Shown here in pieces: positions 9,645 to 18,397 of a DNA stretch of 64,000 nucleotides. Under the pieces are notes generated by a model, which worked only from the letters and a program-made list of their open reading frames with translations, ran no database searches and was not told the DNA's origin. Position 1 is the first letter of the stretch, and the number at the start of each line of letters is the position of its first letter. This DNA is from Archangium violaceum Cb vi76 (GTDB lineage Bacteria; Myxococcota; Myxococcia; Myxococcales; Myxococcaceae), in contig NZ_JPMI01000046.1 in NCBI RefSeq assembly GCF_000733295.1, positions 1 through 64,000 of the forward strand, read 5' to 3'. The position numbers and the translations under genes are program-made.

Positions 9645-10139
9645 GTGCTTCTACACTTCATTTCCGATCTGATCCGCAATCCGGAGTTGCAGCGGCAGTT
9701 CAGCAAGGATCCGGATGGCACGATGTCGAAGGCCAACCTGTCAGAGGCACAGCGGGAGGCCTTGCACAAGGGCCAGCTCGAATCGGTGATGAAGCTGCTC
9801 AAGACGGAGCTCGCCTCGCTGGAGATGTTCGCCGTGGTGTGGGTGAAGGCGGTCGTCCAGGTGAATTCGGCGACCCCGAGCACGGGCTCGTGCGGCAACA
9901 CGGTCCAGCTGCGCGTGGCGGGGGACTTCTTCACCACGGGCACGTTCGCCGCCCTCAAGCTGAGCGGCATGGATGTGCCCGCGGTGACGCAGAGCGTGGA
10001 GAACCCCGGCGGCCGTGGCTCCGTCCTCCACTGCACGCTGAACCTCCCCGCCAACGCGCCCATCGGCGTGTACGACCTGGCCGTGGTCAACCCGGACGGG
10101 CACTACGGCATCCTCCCGCAGGCCTTCACCATCGATTGA
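9645..10139 (+). CDS. Small protein: LigA/NHLP-leader-like N-terminus plus IPT-like domain
   Basis: The product has 164 aa from the GTG at 9645, which follows a strong GAGGGAGGGG site; in-frame starts further upstream would overlap the kinase gene. Residues 1-45 (DLIRNPELQRQF, KDPDG, LSEAQREALHKG) resemble the helical LigA-like/Os1348 NHLP leader fold. That fold occurs in dioxygenase small subunits and in precursors of ribosomal peptides. Residues ~65-164 look like an all-beta IPT/TIG-type domain: NTVQLRVAGDFF, then APIGVYDLAVVNPDG. There is no signal peptide. The combination is unusual. The gene is followed 21 bases later by another orphan gene in the same direction. Confidence 0.6.
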   Translation: MLLHFISDLIRNPELQRQFSKDPDGTMSKANLSEAQREALHKGQLESVMKLLKTELASLEMFAVVWVKAVVQVNSATPSTGSCGNTVQLRVAGDFFTTGTFAALKLSGMDVPAVTQSVENPGGRGSVLHCTLNLPANAPIGVYDLAVVNPDGHYGILPQAFTID

Positions 10140-10160
10140 GCGCGGCTCCAGGGCTTCCCG

Positions 10161-11213
10161 ATGATCGTCCCCATCGATGAGTTGATGAGCCGCCTGAAGC
10201 CGTTCCTCTCCAAGGAGCTGGTGGGAGAGGAGGCGTTCGGCCACGTCAACGCGGTGGCCCGGCTGCTTCCGGAGGTCTCGGGAGGCTTCTGCTTCGAATG
10301 CCGCATGGAGGCGGGCGCCCCTCGGGTGGACTACATGGTCTGCTGCATGCGGACCGATGGAGGTCCCCAGGCGCTCGCGGACGCGCTCGCGAGGACGCGC
10401 GAGCAACTCACCGGGCCCCTCTGGGACGGCGTGCGCGAGTTCTCGCGGCAGTGGGTGGATCCGGGCTCGCCGTTGGCGCGCGTGCCCGTGCTCTGGCTCG
10501 AGTACGACGTGGAGGGTCCGACGTCCAACCCCAAGCCCTTCGCCTTCGCCTGCGTGCAGCCCGAGTTCGGGCAGAAGCCGCCCGGCTCGCGGCGGGAGAC
10601 GGGAGCAACGGTGGACGAGTCGCTCCAGCTCACCTGGCGAGCGCTGGAGGCCTTCCAGGGTGCACCGGTGCGCCCGGCCATCGCGCGCACCGTGTCGCGC
10701 TGCTTCGAGCAGTTGCCCGACTTCGCGGAAGTGGAGCACGTGGCCTCGCTCGCCTGCCGCGGCTCGGACGCGGTGCGGATGATCATCGGCATGCCCCGCG
10801 AGGAGGTGGGCGGGTATCTCGAGCGCATCGGCTGGCCGGGTTCGCGGGCGCAGGTGGAGGAGCTCACGAAGACGTGGCTCGACTACCTGCACTTCGCGGA
10901 GGTGAACCTGGACGTGGGCGAGACGGTGGGCCCCACCATCGGGCTGGCGCTCCCCTTCCCCGAGAAGCCGCACGAGCCGTGGGCGAAGGAGTTCCTCCAG
11001 CGGATGGTGGACCTCGGGCTGTGCACCCCCGAGAAGCGCGAGGCCATCCTCCAGTGGCCCGGGCGCGAGCGCGTTCCGCTCACGGGGCACCGGTGGCCGA
11101 GCAACCTGTGCCGGACCGTTGGAGCCAAGCTGGTGGTCCGGCCGGACGCACCGGTCTCGGTGAAGGTGTATCCCTACTTCGAGTGCCGGTTCTCGCTCTG
11201 GAGCGACGTCTAA
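10161..11213 (+). CDS. Conserved hypothetical protein, 350 aa
   Basis: I do not recognise this family. The protein is soluble-looking, with no signal peptide, no membrane segment, and a Cys pair plus Trp-rich motifs (LWLEYDVEGP, FECRMEAGAPRVDYMVCC). It seems to have two halves, the second containing GMPREEVGGYLERIGWPG and a C-terminal strand ending in YFECRFSLWSD. It starts 21 bases after the leader-like/IPT gene, so the two are probably one operon. Its last four bases overlap the end of the convergent gene at 11210-11590. A partner or processing role for the upstream small protein is a guess from position only. Confidence 0.65.
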   Translation: MIVPIDELMSRLKPFLSKELVGEEAFGHVNAVARLLPEVSGGFCFECRMEAGAPRVDYMVCCMRTDGGPQALADALARTREQLTGPLWDGVREFSRQWVDPGSPLARVPVLWLEYDVEGPTSNPKPFAFACVQPEFGQKPPGSRRETGATVDESLQLTWRALEAFQGAPVRPAIARTVSRCFEQLPDFAEVEHVASLACRGSDAVRMIIGMPREEVGGYLERIGWPGSRAQVEELTKTWLDYLHFAEVNLDVGETVGPTIGLALPFPEKPHEPWAKEFLQRMVDLGLCTPEKREAILQWPGRERVPLTGHRWPSNLCRTVGAKLVVRPDAPVSVKVYPYFECRFSLWSDV

Positions 11214-11590
11214 CCGACGGTGAAGAGCTGCTGCAGCATGAAGGAGCTGGAGCCCAGGCTGGTCTGGACGTACCCGAAGACGATGGAGCGCACGGTGTTC
11301 CCGTGGGTCCTGGGGTCATAGAGGTACGTCTGGGAGAAGCCGGTCATCGCGTTGCCCGAGGGCGGGGAGCCAAGCGCGGTGACCGAACCCGAGCAGTAGA
11401 ACCTGAACGAGTCCGTGGGGTTGGTGAGGCCCACGTACAGCTGGGTGATGGCGTCCGTCTGCGCGTTCTTCGGCGCGACCGTGCAGGAGACCGCGAGCTG
11501 GCCCTCCAGGAAGGTCACCGTCCAGTTGCTCGTCACGACCAGGTCGTTGTTGCCATAGCCGTAATCGGGATTGGTCTCGCTGATAGCCAT
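11210..11590 (-). CDS. Hypothetical beta-rich protein, 126 aa
   Basis: The ATG at 11590 is preceded by an excellent GGAGGGG site, which decides the start against the much longer open frame upstream. The product has no signal peptide, is rich in Thr, Ser, Val and aromatic residues, and alternates polar and hydrophobic residues as in a beta-sandwich (SNWTVTFLEGQLAVSCTV, RFYCSGSVTAL). It ends in SFMLQQLFTVG. I do not recognise the family. It converges on the 350-aa gene with a four-base overlap, so the two transcripts are antisense at their 3' ends. Confidence 0.6.
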   Translation of the reverse strand: MAISETNPDYGYGNNDLVVTSNWTVTFLEGQLAVSCTVAPKNAQTDAITQLYVGLTNPTDSFRFYCSGSVTALGSPPSGNAMTGFSQTYLYDPRTHGNTVRSIVFGYVQTSLGSSSFMLQQLFTVG

Positions 11591-11662
11591 GTCGTTCCCC
11601 TCCGTTCCGCTCTCGAGCCGATGATAGCCGGTTGAGTGCCCGCCCGGGATTAGACTGGGGCC

Positions 11663-12460
11663 ATGCAACGCCGCGACTTCTTGTCCTTCTTCCTCGCCAC
11701 CCCGAGCCTGGTGGATGTGCCACGAGCCGACCCCGGAGGCTCGGGCCAGGACGAAGAAGCGGAGTGGCTGGGAGCCATGAGCGGCCTGCTCGGACAGAAC
11801 CGATGGGACGCCTTGCTGGAGCTTGCCCAGCGGCTCTACGAAACCGCCCCCCGCGGGGACGCACCGGGCAGCGCGAGGGAAGTGGCCTGCTACCTCATCT
11901 TCCAGGCCCATCTGGTGCTGGTCCACCGCGAAGAGGCCTTCCACGCCGGGGAGCGCTATCTGGAGGAGTACCCGGAGGGCATGCATGCCTTCGCGGTGCG
12001 CTTGAACCTCCAGGTCCAGCGAGAGCAGGAGTCCGCCCGGGAGGATGCGCTCGCGTCCGTCAGGGGGGAGCTGGACAGGATTGAACGGGAGCTCTCCGCC
12101 ATGGACGCGCAATGGGCCACGGCTCGACTGGAAACACCGGAAGCCGCCGCACAGCTCCAGGAACAGTTCGCACTGCGGCGCGCGGTCACGGAGTTCCAGG
12201 TGTGCACGCTGCTGGCTTCCCACAAGCTCCACGCGCAAGCGGTTCGCGCGTGCACCCTGTTCGCCGAGAAGTACCACCGAAGCGAAGACGCGAATATCCC
12301 ACTGCTCGCCCGGAGCGCGCTCCACATGGCGATGATGCAGGAGGCCGCGCAGGGACACTTCCAGGAAGCCCGGAAGCTGGGAGCCCGACTCCAGGCCTGG
12401 GCCCCTCAGTTCGCACACGAGCACGGCGTCACGACACTGATGCTCGTGTGGCCCCACTGA
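11663..12460 (+). CDS. Helical, TPR-like hypothetical protein
   Basis: The product has 265 aa. The N-terminus MQRRDFLSFFLA looks like a short twin-arginine/Sec-type export signal, although the hydrophobic stretch is brief. The rest is helical with TPR-like pairs (NRWDALLELAQRLYE, EEAFHAGERYLEEYPEG) and a central coiled-coil segment (residues ~115-150, GELDRIERELSAMD). Its 30-base distance to the glycosyltransferase gene downstream suggests a shared transcript. The function is unknown. Confidence 0.6.
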   Translation: MQRRDFLSFFLATPSLVDVPRADPGGSGQDEEAEWLGAMSGLLGQNRWDALLELAQRLYETAPRGDAPGSAREVACYLIFQAHLVLVHREEAFHAGERYLEEYPEGMHAFAVRLNLQVQREQESAREDALASVRGELDRIERELSAMDAQWATARLETPEAAAQLQEQFALRRAVTEFQVCTLLASHKLHAQAVRACTLFAEKYHRSEDANIPLLARSALHMAMMQEAAQGHFQEARKLGARLQAWAPQFAHEHGVTTLMLVWPH

Positions 12461-12489
12461 GCCCGCCCCATGAAGCCCCCCGCGTTCCC

Positions 12490-14004
12490 ATGACCCCAAG
12501 GCCCCTCCGCGCATGGCTCCTGCCCGGGCTCACACTCGCCACGGCGGCGCTGCACCTGCTCTTCGCCCACCGCTATGGCTACTTCCGGGACGAGCTCTAC
12601 TTCATCGCCTGTGGCCAGCGGCTCGACTGGGGCTACGTGGATCAGCCCCCCCTCATCGCCGTGGCCGCCCGGCTCGCCACCACGCTCTTCGGCCATTCCC
12701 TCACGGGACTGAGGGTGCTGCCCGCGCTCGCCTCCGCGGGGCTCGTGGCCCTCACCGGACACCTCGCGCGGCGCTTCGGGGGTGGAGGCTTCGCCGTGGC
12801 GCTCGCCGCACTCCCCGCCGCGCTCGCTCCCATCTTCCTCTTCGAGGGCCACACCCTCACCATGAATGCCTTCGAGCCCCTCCTCTGGACGGGCTGCGCC
12901 GCCCTGCTGGTGCACCTGGTACGCACGGAGCAGCCCCGGCCGTGGCTCGCCCTGGGAGCACTCGCGGGCGTGGGGATGCTCAACAAGTACTCCATGGCCT
13001 TCTTCACCGTGTGCCTCGTGGTCGGCGTGCTCCTCACGCCCGCGCGGAGGCTGCTGGCCAGCCGCTGGCTCGTGCTCGGCGTGCTGCTGGCCACCGCGCT
13101 CGTCCTGCCCAACCTCCTCTGGCAACACGGACACGGCTGGCCCATGCTCGAGCTGCTGCGCAACGGCCAGCTCTACAAGAACGCCCCCTTCCAGCTCGGC
13201 GACTTCGTGCGCGGGCAGTTCCTCCTGTTGCACCCGCTCTCCGCGCCCCTGTGGCTCACCGGGCTCGGCGTCCTCTTGTTCTCCCCCGCACTCCGGCCCT
13301 ACCGCGCGCTCGGAATCGCCTACGTCCTGCTCTTCGGCCTGCTCGTCTTCCTGCGCGCCAAGGACTACTACCTGGCCCCCGCCTACCCCATGTTGCTCGC
13401 CGCGGGCGCGGTCCAGGCCGAGCGCCTCATCCAGCGCCCCGTGGCACGCGCCGCGGTGCTCGTCCCGGGCCTCGTGGGCTTCGCCGCCCTCGCGCCGCTC
13501 ACCCTCCCCGTGCTGCCCGTGGACACCTTCATCTCCTGGCAACGCACGCTGGGCATCGAGCCCACCCAGCACGAGCGCCACGAGTACGGCGTCCTGCCCC
13601 AGCATTACGCGGACCAGCACGGCTGGGAGCAGCTCGTCGCCTCCGTGGCCGAGGTGTACCAGCGCCTGCCTCCAGAGCAGCGGACGCGCACTACCCTCTT
13701 CGCACAGAACTACGGAGAGGCCGGGGCGCTCGACTGGCTCGGCGCGGCCCACGGCCTTCCCCCCGCGCGCTCGGGCCACAACCACTACTTTCTCTGGGGG
13801 CCCGGGGACGCGGACGGGCCTCTCCTCGTGGTGGGGGGCAGCCTGGAGGACCTCCAGCCCGTGTGCGCGCGGGTCGAGCTCGCCGCGCGCGTGCCGCCCA
13901 GCCCCTACGTCATGCCCTACGAGAACAACCTACCCATCTATCTGTGCTCGGAGCTGAAGGTGCCGTTGGCCACCCTCTGGCCGCGCGTGAAGCACTACGA
14001 GTAG
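12490..14004 (+). CDS. ArnT/PMT-like membrane glycosyltransferase
   Basis: The ATG at 12490 gives a 504-aa product starting MTPRPLRAWLLPG; longer upstream frames are overlaps with the previous gene. The first periplasmic loop carries YFRDELYFIACG and YVDQPPL, matching the acidic D-E motif of dolichyl-phosphate-mannose/undecaprenyl-phosphate-arabinose glycosyltransferases (PMT_2 group, GT-C fold). About nine to eleven hydrophobic segments follow, up to residue ~340, then a periplasmic C-terminal domain. Such enzymes move a sugar from a polyprenyl-phosphate donor to lipid A, protein or another acceptor on the outer face of the inner membrane. The acceptor cannot be inferred here. Confidence 0.85.
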   Translation: MTPRPLRAWLLPGLTLATAALHLLFAHRYGYFRDELYFIACGQRLDWGYVDQPPLIAVAARLATTLFGHSLTGLRVLPALASAGLVALTGHLARRFGGGGFAVALAALPAALAPIFLFEGHTLTMNAFEPLLWTGCAALLVHLVRTEQPRPWLALGALAGVGMLNKYSMAFFTVCLVVGVLLTPARRLLASRWLVLGVLLATALVLPNLLWQHGHGWPMLELLRNGQLYKNAPFQLGDFVRGQFLLLHPLSAPLWLTGLGVLLFSPALRPYRALGIAYVLLFGLLVFLRAKDYYLAPAYPMLLAAGAVQAERLIQRPVARAAVLVPGLVGFAALAPLTLPVLPVDTFISWQRTLGIEPTQHERHEYGVLPQHYADQHGWEQLVASVAEVYQRLPPEQRTRTTLFAQNYGEAGALDWLGAAHGLPPARSGHNHYFLWGPGDADGPLLVVGGSLEDLQPVCARVELAARVPPSPYVMPYENNLPIYLCSELKVPLATLWPRVKHYE

Positions 14005-14033
14005 GCGCCCGGACGGCACCGGCACGGGACGGC

Positions 14034-14753
14034 CTAGGAGCCACCCATCCGTGGGTTCATCCAATCGACGATGCGGCTCAACGTGGCCGGGCGTGGGTTC
14101 TCCAGGGAGATCTGCCCGGTGTCGTCCCCCGTCACGGGAACCGGTGCTGGGAGGGACTCGATCCGGCCTTCCATCTTCAGGTAGGGCGACAGCCAGAGCC
14201 GGTACGAGAGCGGCATGAAACTGCTGAACGTCTTGTAGGCGATGATGTACTGCCGCCCCTTCCGCACCGGGTACTGGAGCACCGCCGTGCCGGTCTCGAG
14301 CGCGTTCTGGACGTAGTTGCCCCCTATCTGGGTGAGGTTCGCGCCATCCTCGATGGACGCGATGGTGAGCGGATACCCGTAGCCATGGACGTAGCCGCTC
14401 GGGCCCACCTCGATGACATCGGACATCATGGTCACCACGCCGCTCTCGCGCGCGGTCACCACGAAGGCGTCGTAATGGAAGTACTGAGGCGCCTGCAGGG
14501 AGCGGGTGGTGAGCACGCCACGGAAGGAGCGGTCCTCCTGCGGCAACACGCCGGCGGCTACCTCCTCCTCGGGAACCGCGGTCAGGGTATGGGAGGACGT
14601 TCCGGCCGGAGCAGGATGGGTCGGTACGGGATTCGGCTCGGTGGGTCCGGGATTCGGCTCGGTGGGTCCGGGCTCCGGCTGGCATCCGGTAACGACCACT
14701 TGCGCCAGGAGCAGGAACAGAACGACAGGACGCGACGACTGCGAGTATTCCAT
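14034..14753 (-). CDS. Lipoprotein of unknown function
   Basis: The ATG at 14753 gives a 239-aa product with an n-region, a hydrophobic core (VVLFLLLAQV) and lipobox VVTGC, so it should be a lipid-anchored envelope protein. After the Cys comes a Pro-rich linker with a tandem GPTEPNP motif. The remaining ~170 residues look like a beta-rich extracytoplasmic domain (YFHYDAFVVTARESG, GRQYIIAYKTF), similar in feel to pre-peptidase C-terminal domains. There are no catalytic signatures. It converges on the glycosyltransferase gene 29 bases away. Confidence 0.7.
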   Translation of the reverse strand: MEYSQSSRPVVLFLLLAQVVVTGCQPEPGPTEPNPGPTEPNPVPTHPAPAGTSSHTLTAVPEEEVAAGVLPQEDRSFRGVLTTRSLQAPQYFHYDAFVVTARESGVVTMMSDVIEVGPSGYVHGYGYPLTIASIEDGANLTQIGGNYVQNALETGTAVLQYPVRKGRQYIIAYKTFSSFMPLSYRLWLSPYLKMEGRIESLPAPVPVTGDDTGQISLENPRPATLSRIVDWMNPRMGGS

Positions 14754-15146
14754 GGGTCTTTCCCCAGGTTGGCCGGCCCCTCCGGCATGTTCGGGGACGC
14801 GCACCGGGCGGTCAACAGGATGTTGGCGGTGTCCGTGAACGGGTGCGCATCGCTTCCCGACCCTCATCGAGCCAGACCGTACCCGGTCCGTGCACGCCCG
14901 GGCCCAGGGAGAACATGTTCACTGCCAGGGTGGTCCACGATGCGGCCACGCCTCCATTGGCCGCTGATGGCCCATCCCCCGACGAATGGGTTTCGCCATC
15001 AATCCCAGAAATTCCGTGAGCGGATGAAATCCAGACAGGAGATGGCCCTGGTCTGGTCCCCCCGTAGTTTTTGTGGACGAGGAGGACTTGGCCTTCAATC
15101 TGGGCTAAAGACAGTCCTCGCCCAGATGCTCCATTTCATGTGTGCC
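14754..15146 (+). other. Gene-free divergent intergenic region
   Basis: This 393-base stretch separates the start of the lipoprotein gene (minus) from that of the next plus-strand gene, so it must carry both promoters. Long open frames cross it only because of high GC. I see no protein family, repeat or convincing RNA fold. The last 100 bases are less GC-rich (GTAGTTTTTGTGG near 15063), as expected near a promoter. Confidence 0.5.
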
Positions 15147-16244
15147 ATGCTCCACAAGAGAATCATCCCCGCCCTGCTCCTTGCCAGCTGGACGCCATTC
15201 CCTTCCGCTCACGCGGCTGGGGGAGAGACTGCCTCCGTCACGGTGGCGCCTGTCGCCGGCAAGGAGGAGCCTGCCGCCGTCACGAAGGAGGGTGCCGCCG
15301 CTCCGAAGCCGGAGGTGGCTGTCCCCCCCAGGATCTCGATTGGCATGATCAGCCGTGCCTACAAGAACGGTGAGTACGAGCAGGCCCTCGAGCTCATCGG
15401 GCTCGCGCGTCAGCACCCGTTGGATACGCCCGAGCTGGTGGCCCTGTCCCTCTACGAGGGAATCCTCTTGTATCAGGTGGGAAGGTTCGTGGAATCCGGA
15501 GATGCCTTCGAGATGGCGCTGCTGATCCGGCCCGAGGCGAAGCTTCCCGTGCCGGTCTCGCCCAAGATCGAGAGCCACTTCGAGACGGTCCGGAAAAAGG
15601 CTCAGATGGATCCGAGCACCACCACTCCCCCGACTGGCAAGCAGAAGCCTTCTTCGGGGACTTCGTCGAACTGCCCGTCCGGACAAATCATCCCCCCTGG
15701 CAGGACCTTGAAAGCACAGCAGTTGTGGCGCCTGGCCATGATGGAACAGATGCTGTGCCTGCGAGATATCCGGGGTGGCGAGGTGGCCAGGAGCTTGTCG
15801 GAATTCAAGACCCTGATTTCACAGGCGGGCTCGACGACCGAATGGATCCGCGCCATTCAGGAGATCGACCAGTTCGCCAAGGAGTACTCGGTCTACCCGT
15901 TCAACTCGGACTGGCAGCACGTGAAGTCCCTCGTGCCAGAAGAGCGTTGGGAGCTCGGGGACGAGGATCAGGACGTGGCACTACCCGAGGCCCCCGAATC
16001 ACCCGATGAAGAGCCGGCGAGTCTCTTCGGTTGCCGGGCGGCCGTTGCTGCCGACTGCGAGCGGCTCATGCGACGCCTGCTTCTGCTCCAGGGTCAACTC
16101 CCCGGGGTGGCGTCCGAGAACCGGTTCACCGCGAGGACGGAGTTGCTGCGCCTGGGAAGGAAGGTTCGGGAGGCCGGCACCCGCGAGAAATTGAACACCG
16201 CCGAGAGAGACATCGATGCCTGGCAGAGCAGGTGGCGGCATTGA
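15147..16244 (+). CDS. Exported TPR-like hypothetical protein
   Basis: Start ATG 15147 (MLHKRIIPALLLASW) places a Sec signal peptide at the very N-terminus, with cleavage after ~SAHA (residue 21). ATGs at 15126 and 15138 would lengthen the signal. A Val/Ala/Pro/Lys-rich linker follows, with repeated EEPAAVTKEG-like segments, then a TPR-like pair (KNGEYEQALELIGLARQH and SLYEGILLYQVGRFVESGDAFEMALLI). The C-terminal half is helical with two Cys-containing segments. The product has 365 aa. It converges on the kinase gene and shares a terminator hairpin with it. Proteins that combine a signal peptide, linker and TPR repeats often act as periplasmic scaffolds; nothing more specific can be said. Confidence 0.65.
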   Translation: MLHKRIIPALLLASWTPFPSAHAAGGETASVTVAPVAGKEEPAAVTKEGAAAPKPEVAVPPRISIGMISRAYKNGEYEQALELIGLARQHPLDTPELVALSLYEGILLYQVGRFVESGDAFEMALLIRPEAKLPVPVSPKIESHFETVRKKAQMDPSTTTPPTGKQKPSSGTSSNCPSGQIIPPGRTLKAQQLWRLAMMEQMLCLRDIRGGEVARSLSEFKTLISQAGSTTEWIRAIQEIDQFAKEYSVYPFNSDWQHVKSLVPEERWELGDEDQDVALPEAPESPDEEPASLFGCRAAVAADCERLMRRLLLLQGQLPGVASENRFTARTELLRLGRKVREAGTREKLNTAERDIDAWQSRWRH

Positions 16245-16253
16245 CGCCCCGCC

Positions 16254-16283
16254 CTCCACGGTTCCTGAGATGGAGCCGTGGAG
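16254..16283. terminator. Bidirectional terminator hairpin
   Basis: A perfect 8-bp stem, CTCCACGG paired with CCGTGGAG, lies between the convergent genes ending at 16244 (plus) and 16296 (minus). It has no T-run on the plus side. Confidence 0.5.
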
Positions 16284-16295
16284 TGGACGTGCTCT

Positions 16296-18044
16296 TCAAT
16301 CCTCGAGCATATCGATCTTGAGGATGTTGTCCTGCCCGGGTTTGACGTCGAACTCGCGCACGATCGTCCTGCCCGCGTGGACGAACTTGATGACGTGGAG
16401 CCCCGCGGACAATTGCAGGGGCTTCATGGGGGTGTCCCCCCTATTCATGCCATCCACGAAGACGGTGGCGTAGGGATAGACGCGCAGTTCCAGGTTTCCG
16501 TTGCCCCTGACCTTGGGCGCAGGCGGAGCAGCGGGCGTGGGGTCAACGACAGGGCTCGGCGGGACAACGGGCAAGGATGGCTGAGGGGCGGGTGGTGTCT
16601 CCTCCACCTGCGCGGGTGGCGTCTGCACCACCAGCTTGGGCGAAGTCTCCTCCGCCTGCTCGGCTGCCGTCTTCACCACCTGCTCGGTCGAAGTATCCTT
16701 CGCCTGTTCGGCTGACGTCGCCTCCTGGCCGGACGCACCCTCGGCGTTCGGCACGTCCGGCATACAACTCCCCGTAGCGCCGAGCAGGAGCATCAACACG
16801 CCAAGCGCCCATGACGGCATCCACCGCTGGGGCTTCGTCAGCGCCTGCTGCTGCCAGGGACCTCCATTGGAGGCTGGGATCACGATGGGCCCGGACGGCC
16901 GTCGAGGCCTCCCCGGGGCCGTCTGCGGCTCGGACGCGGGGCGCCGGCTCGGGGCTGTGACAAGAGCCCTTGGTGCCTCCTGATTCGAGGCCTGAGGGCC
17001 GCGGTGATTCGCCGTCATCGCCTCGTTCGGCGGCGAGGCAGAGCGCTTCCTGGTGAGGCCCGGGGGCACAGGAGTGGGAGTCTTGAGCGGCTCCTTCACC
17101 ACGGGGATGCCAAGCCCGGGGTCCGTGTTGGCCCGGTTGATGAGATGCGCCACCTGCTGCATCGTCACGGGCGCGCCAACGGAGACAATGAACTTCTCCA
17201 GGTCTGCCTGGAAGGCGTGGCAATCCGCGTAGCGTTGATCGCGGTCCTTGGAGAGCACCTTGTTGAGGATGCGCCGCAGCGGAAAGGGAAGATCCTGACG
17301 GATCTCCGCCGCCGGGGTGTGCGGCTCGAAGAGGATGGCCTGCATCAGCCCGGCCTCCGACTCCGAGGCATACGGCCGCTGACCCGTGAGCAGCTCGTAG
17401 AGCACCACGCCGAGCGCGTACACGTCCGCGCGCCGATCCAACGGCTTCGCGCGCAACTGTTCGGGCGGCATGTACGGGAGCTTGCCCTTGACGACACCGC
17501 TCTCCGTCTTGTGGCTCTGCCCGGCGGCCTTGGCGATGCCGAAATCCACCACCTTCACCGCGCCCTGCCGGGACAGCAGGATGTTGTCCGGGCTGATATC
17601 GCGGTGGATGAGGCTCTGTGCTTCACCCGTCTCGGGGTCGATGAAATCGTGGGCGAAGGCCAACCCCTCGCAGGCGAGGGCGATGATCCGGGCGCACACC
17701 GCGGGGGGAAGAAGCTGCCCCTGGGCCTCGGCACGCTTGATGAGCGTGCGCAGGCTCGGCCCGTCGATGTACTCCATGGCCAGGAAGTAGGTGCCCTCGG
17801 ACTCGCCGAAGTCGAAGATCTGCACGATGTTCGGGTGCGTGAGCCGGGCGGCGAGCTTGGCCTCGGACAGGAACATCTGGACGAAATCGGGTTCCGCGGC
17901 CAGCTCGGGCAGGATGCGCTTGACGACCAGGGTCTTCTCGAAACCCATGGGCCCGGCGGCCTTGGCGAGGAACACCTCGGCCATGCCTCCGGCGGCGAGC
18001 TTCCGCACCAATTCGTATTTTCCCAGCCGTTGCTGTTGCGTCAC
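16296..18044 (-). CDS. Membrane Ser/Thr kinase with C-terminal PEGA domain
   Basis: The product has 582 aa from a GTG start at 18044, preceded by GAGGGG. The kinase domain (residues ~10-275) has [17 protein letters not shown] (catalytic Lys), [14 protein letters not shown] and MPPEQ, all intact. A proline/threonine-rich linker leads to a single membrane segment ([14 protein letters not shown], about residues 407-422). A Glu/Val-rich periplasmic stretch follows, with near-repeats such as [15 protein letters not shown]. The last ~65 residues are a PEGA domain ([29 protein letters not shown]). PEGA domains likely bind the cell surface, so this looks like an envelope-sensing Hanks-type kinase. 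The substrate is unknown. Confidence 0.92.
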   Translation of the reverse strand: MTQQQRLGKYELVRKLAAGGMAEVFLAKAAGPMGFEKTLVVKRILPELAAEPDFVQMFLSEAKLAARLTHPNIVQIFDFGESEGTYFLAMEYIDGPSLRTLIKRAEAQGQLLPPAVCARIIALACEGLAFAHDFIDPETGEAQSLIHRDISPDNILLSRQGAVKVVDFGIAKAAGQSHKTESGVVKGKLPYMPPEQLRAKPLDRRADVYALGVVLYELLTGQRPYASESEAGLMQAILFEPHTPAAEIRQDLPFPLRRILNKVLSKDRDQRYADCHAFQADLEKFIVSVGAPVTMQQVAHLINRANTDPGLGIPVVKEPLKTPTPVPPGLTRKRSASPPNEAMTANHRGPQASNQEAPRALVTAPSRRPASEPQTAPGRPRRPSGPIVIPASNGGPWQQQALTKPQRWMPSWALGVLMLLLGATGSCMPDVPNAEGASGQEATSAEQAKDTSTEQVVKTAAEQAEETSPKLVVQTPPAQVEETPPAPQPSLPVVPPSPVVDPTPAAPPAPKVRGNGNLELRVYPYATVFVDGMNRGDTPMKPLQLSAGLHVIKFVHAGRTIVREFDVKPGQDNILKIDMLED

Positions 18045-18397
18045 GAGTCCCCTCTTTTTCCCAGCGGTTCCGACAATTCCATGCCGGACTCCCGCGAGGG
18101 CGCGCTCTCAAGTTCAGCGGGCGCCTAAATATCAGGCTGCATTCAACTTGTCGTGCTCTTGTCTGAACACAAACCGATCACGGTGCGTTTTAAATCAGTA
18201 CAGGCCTGGAGATCGGGCAAGCATTGTCTGAGTCAAACAGACTTCAGCGGCTCGCGAGGATGTCAGGATTGCAGTGGCACAGAAGTGAGCTGCCCTCGCT
18301 GTAACCATCCCGCCCGCCCGCGGCCTCCACCACTTCACGTTCATCCGCCGCGGCCAGTAGGATCCCGTCCTCTTCGCGTCCAAGAAGGATCCGCCGC
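18045..18397. promoter_or_regulatory. Divergent promoter region with lower-GC patch
   Basis: This 353-base gap lies between two divergent starts and holds no gene that I recognise. Bases ~18126-18210 are clearly AT-richer than the surroundings (TAAATATCAGG, TTTTAAATCAG), which suggests promoter DNA for one or both genes, or a fragment of foreign DNA. No exact -35/-10 pair can be assigned with confidence. Confidence 0.4.

Noticed and set aside
12513-15146. Long plus-strand frame running from inside the glycosyltransferase gene into 15147-16244
   Set aside because: The first ~870 codons are Arg/Pro/Ala-rich shadow sequence. Only the part from 15147 has a signal peptide and normal composition.
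14754-15146. Possible transposase or gene remnant in the long gap
   Set aside because: No frame shows recognisable family motifs or inverted-repeat ends.
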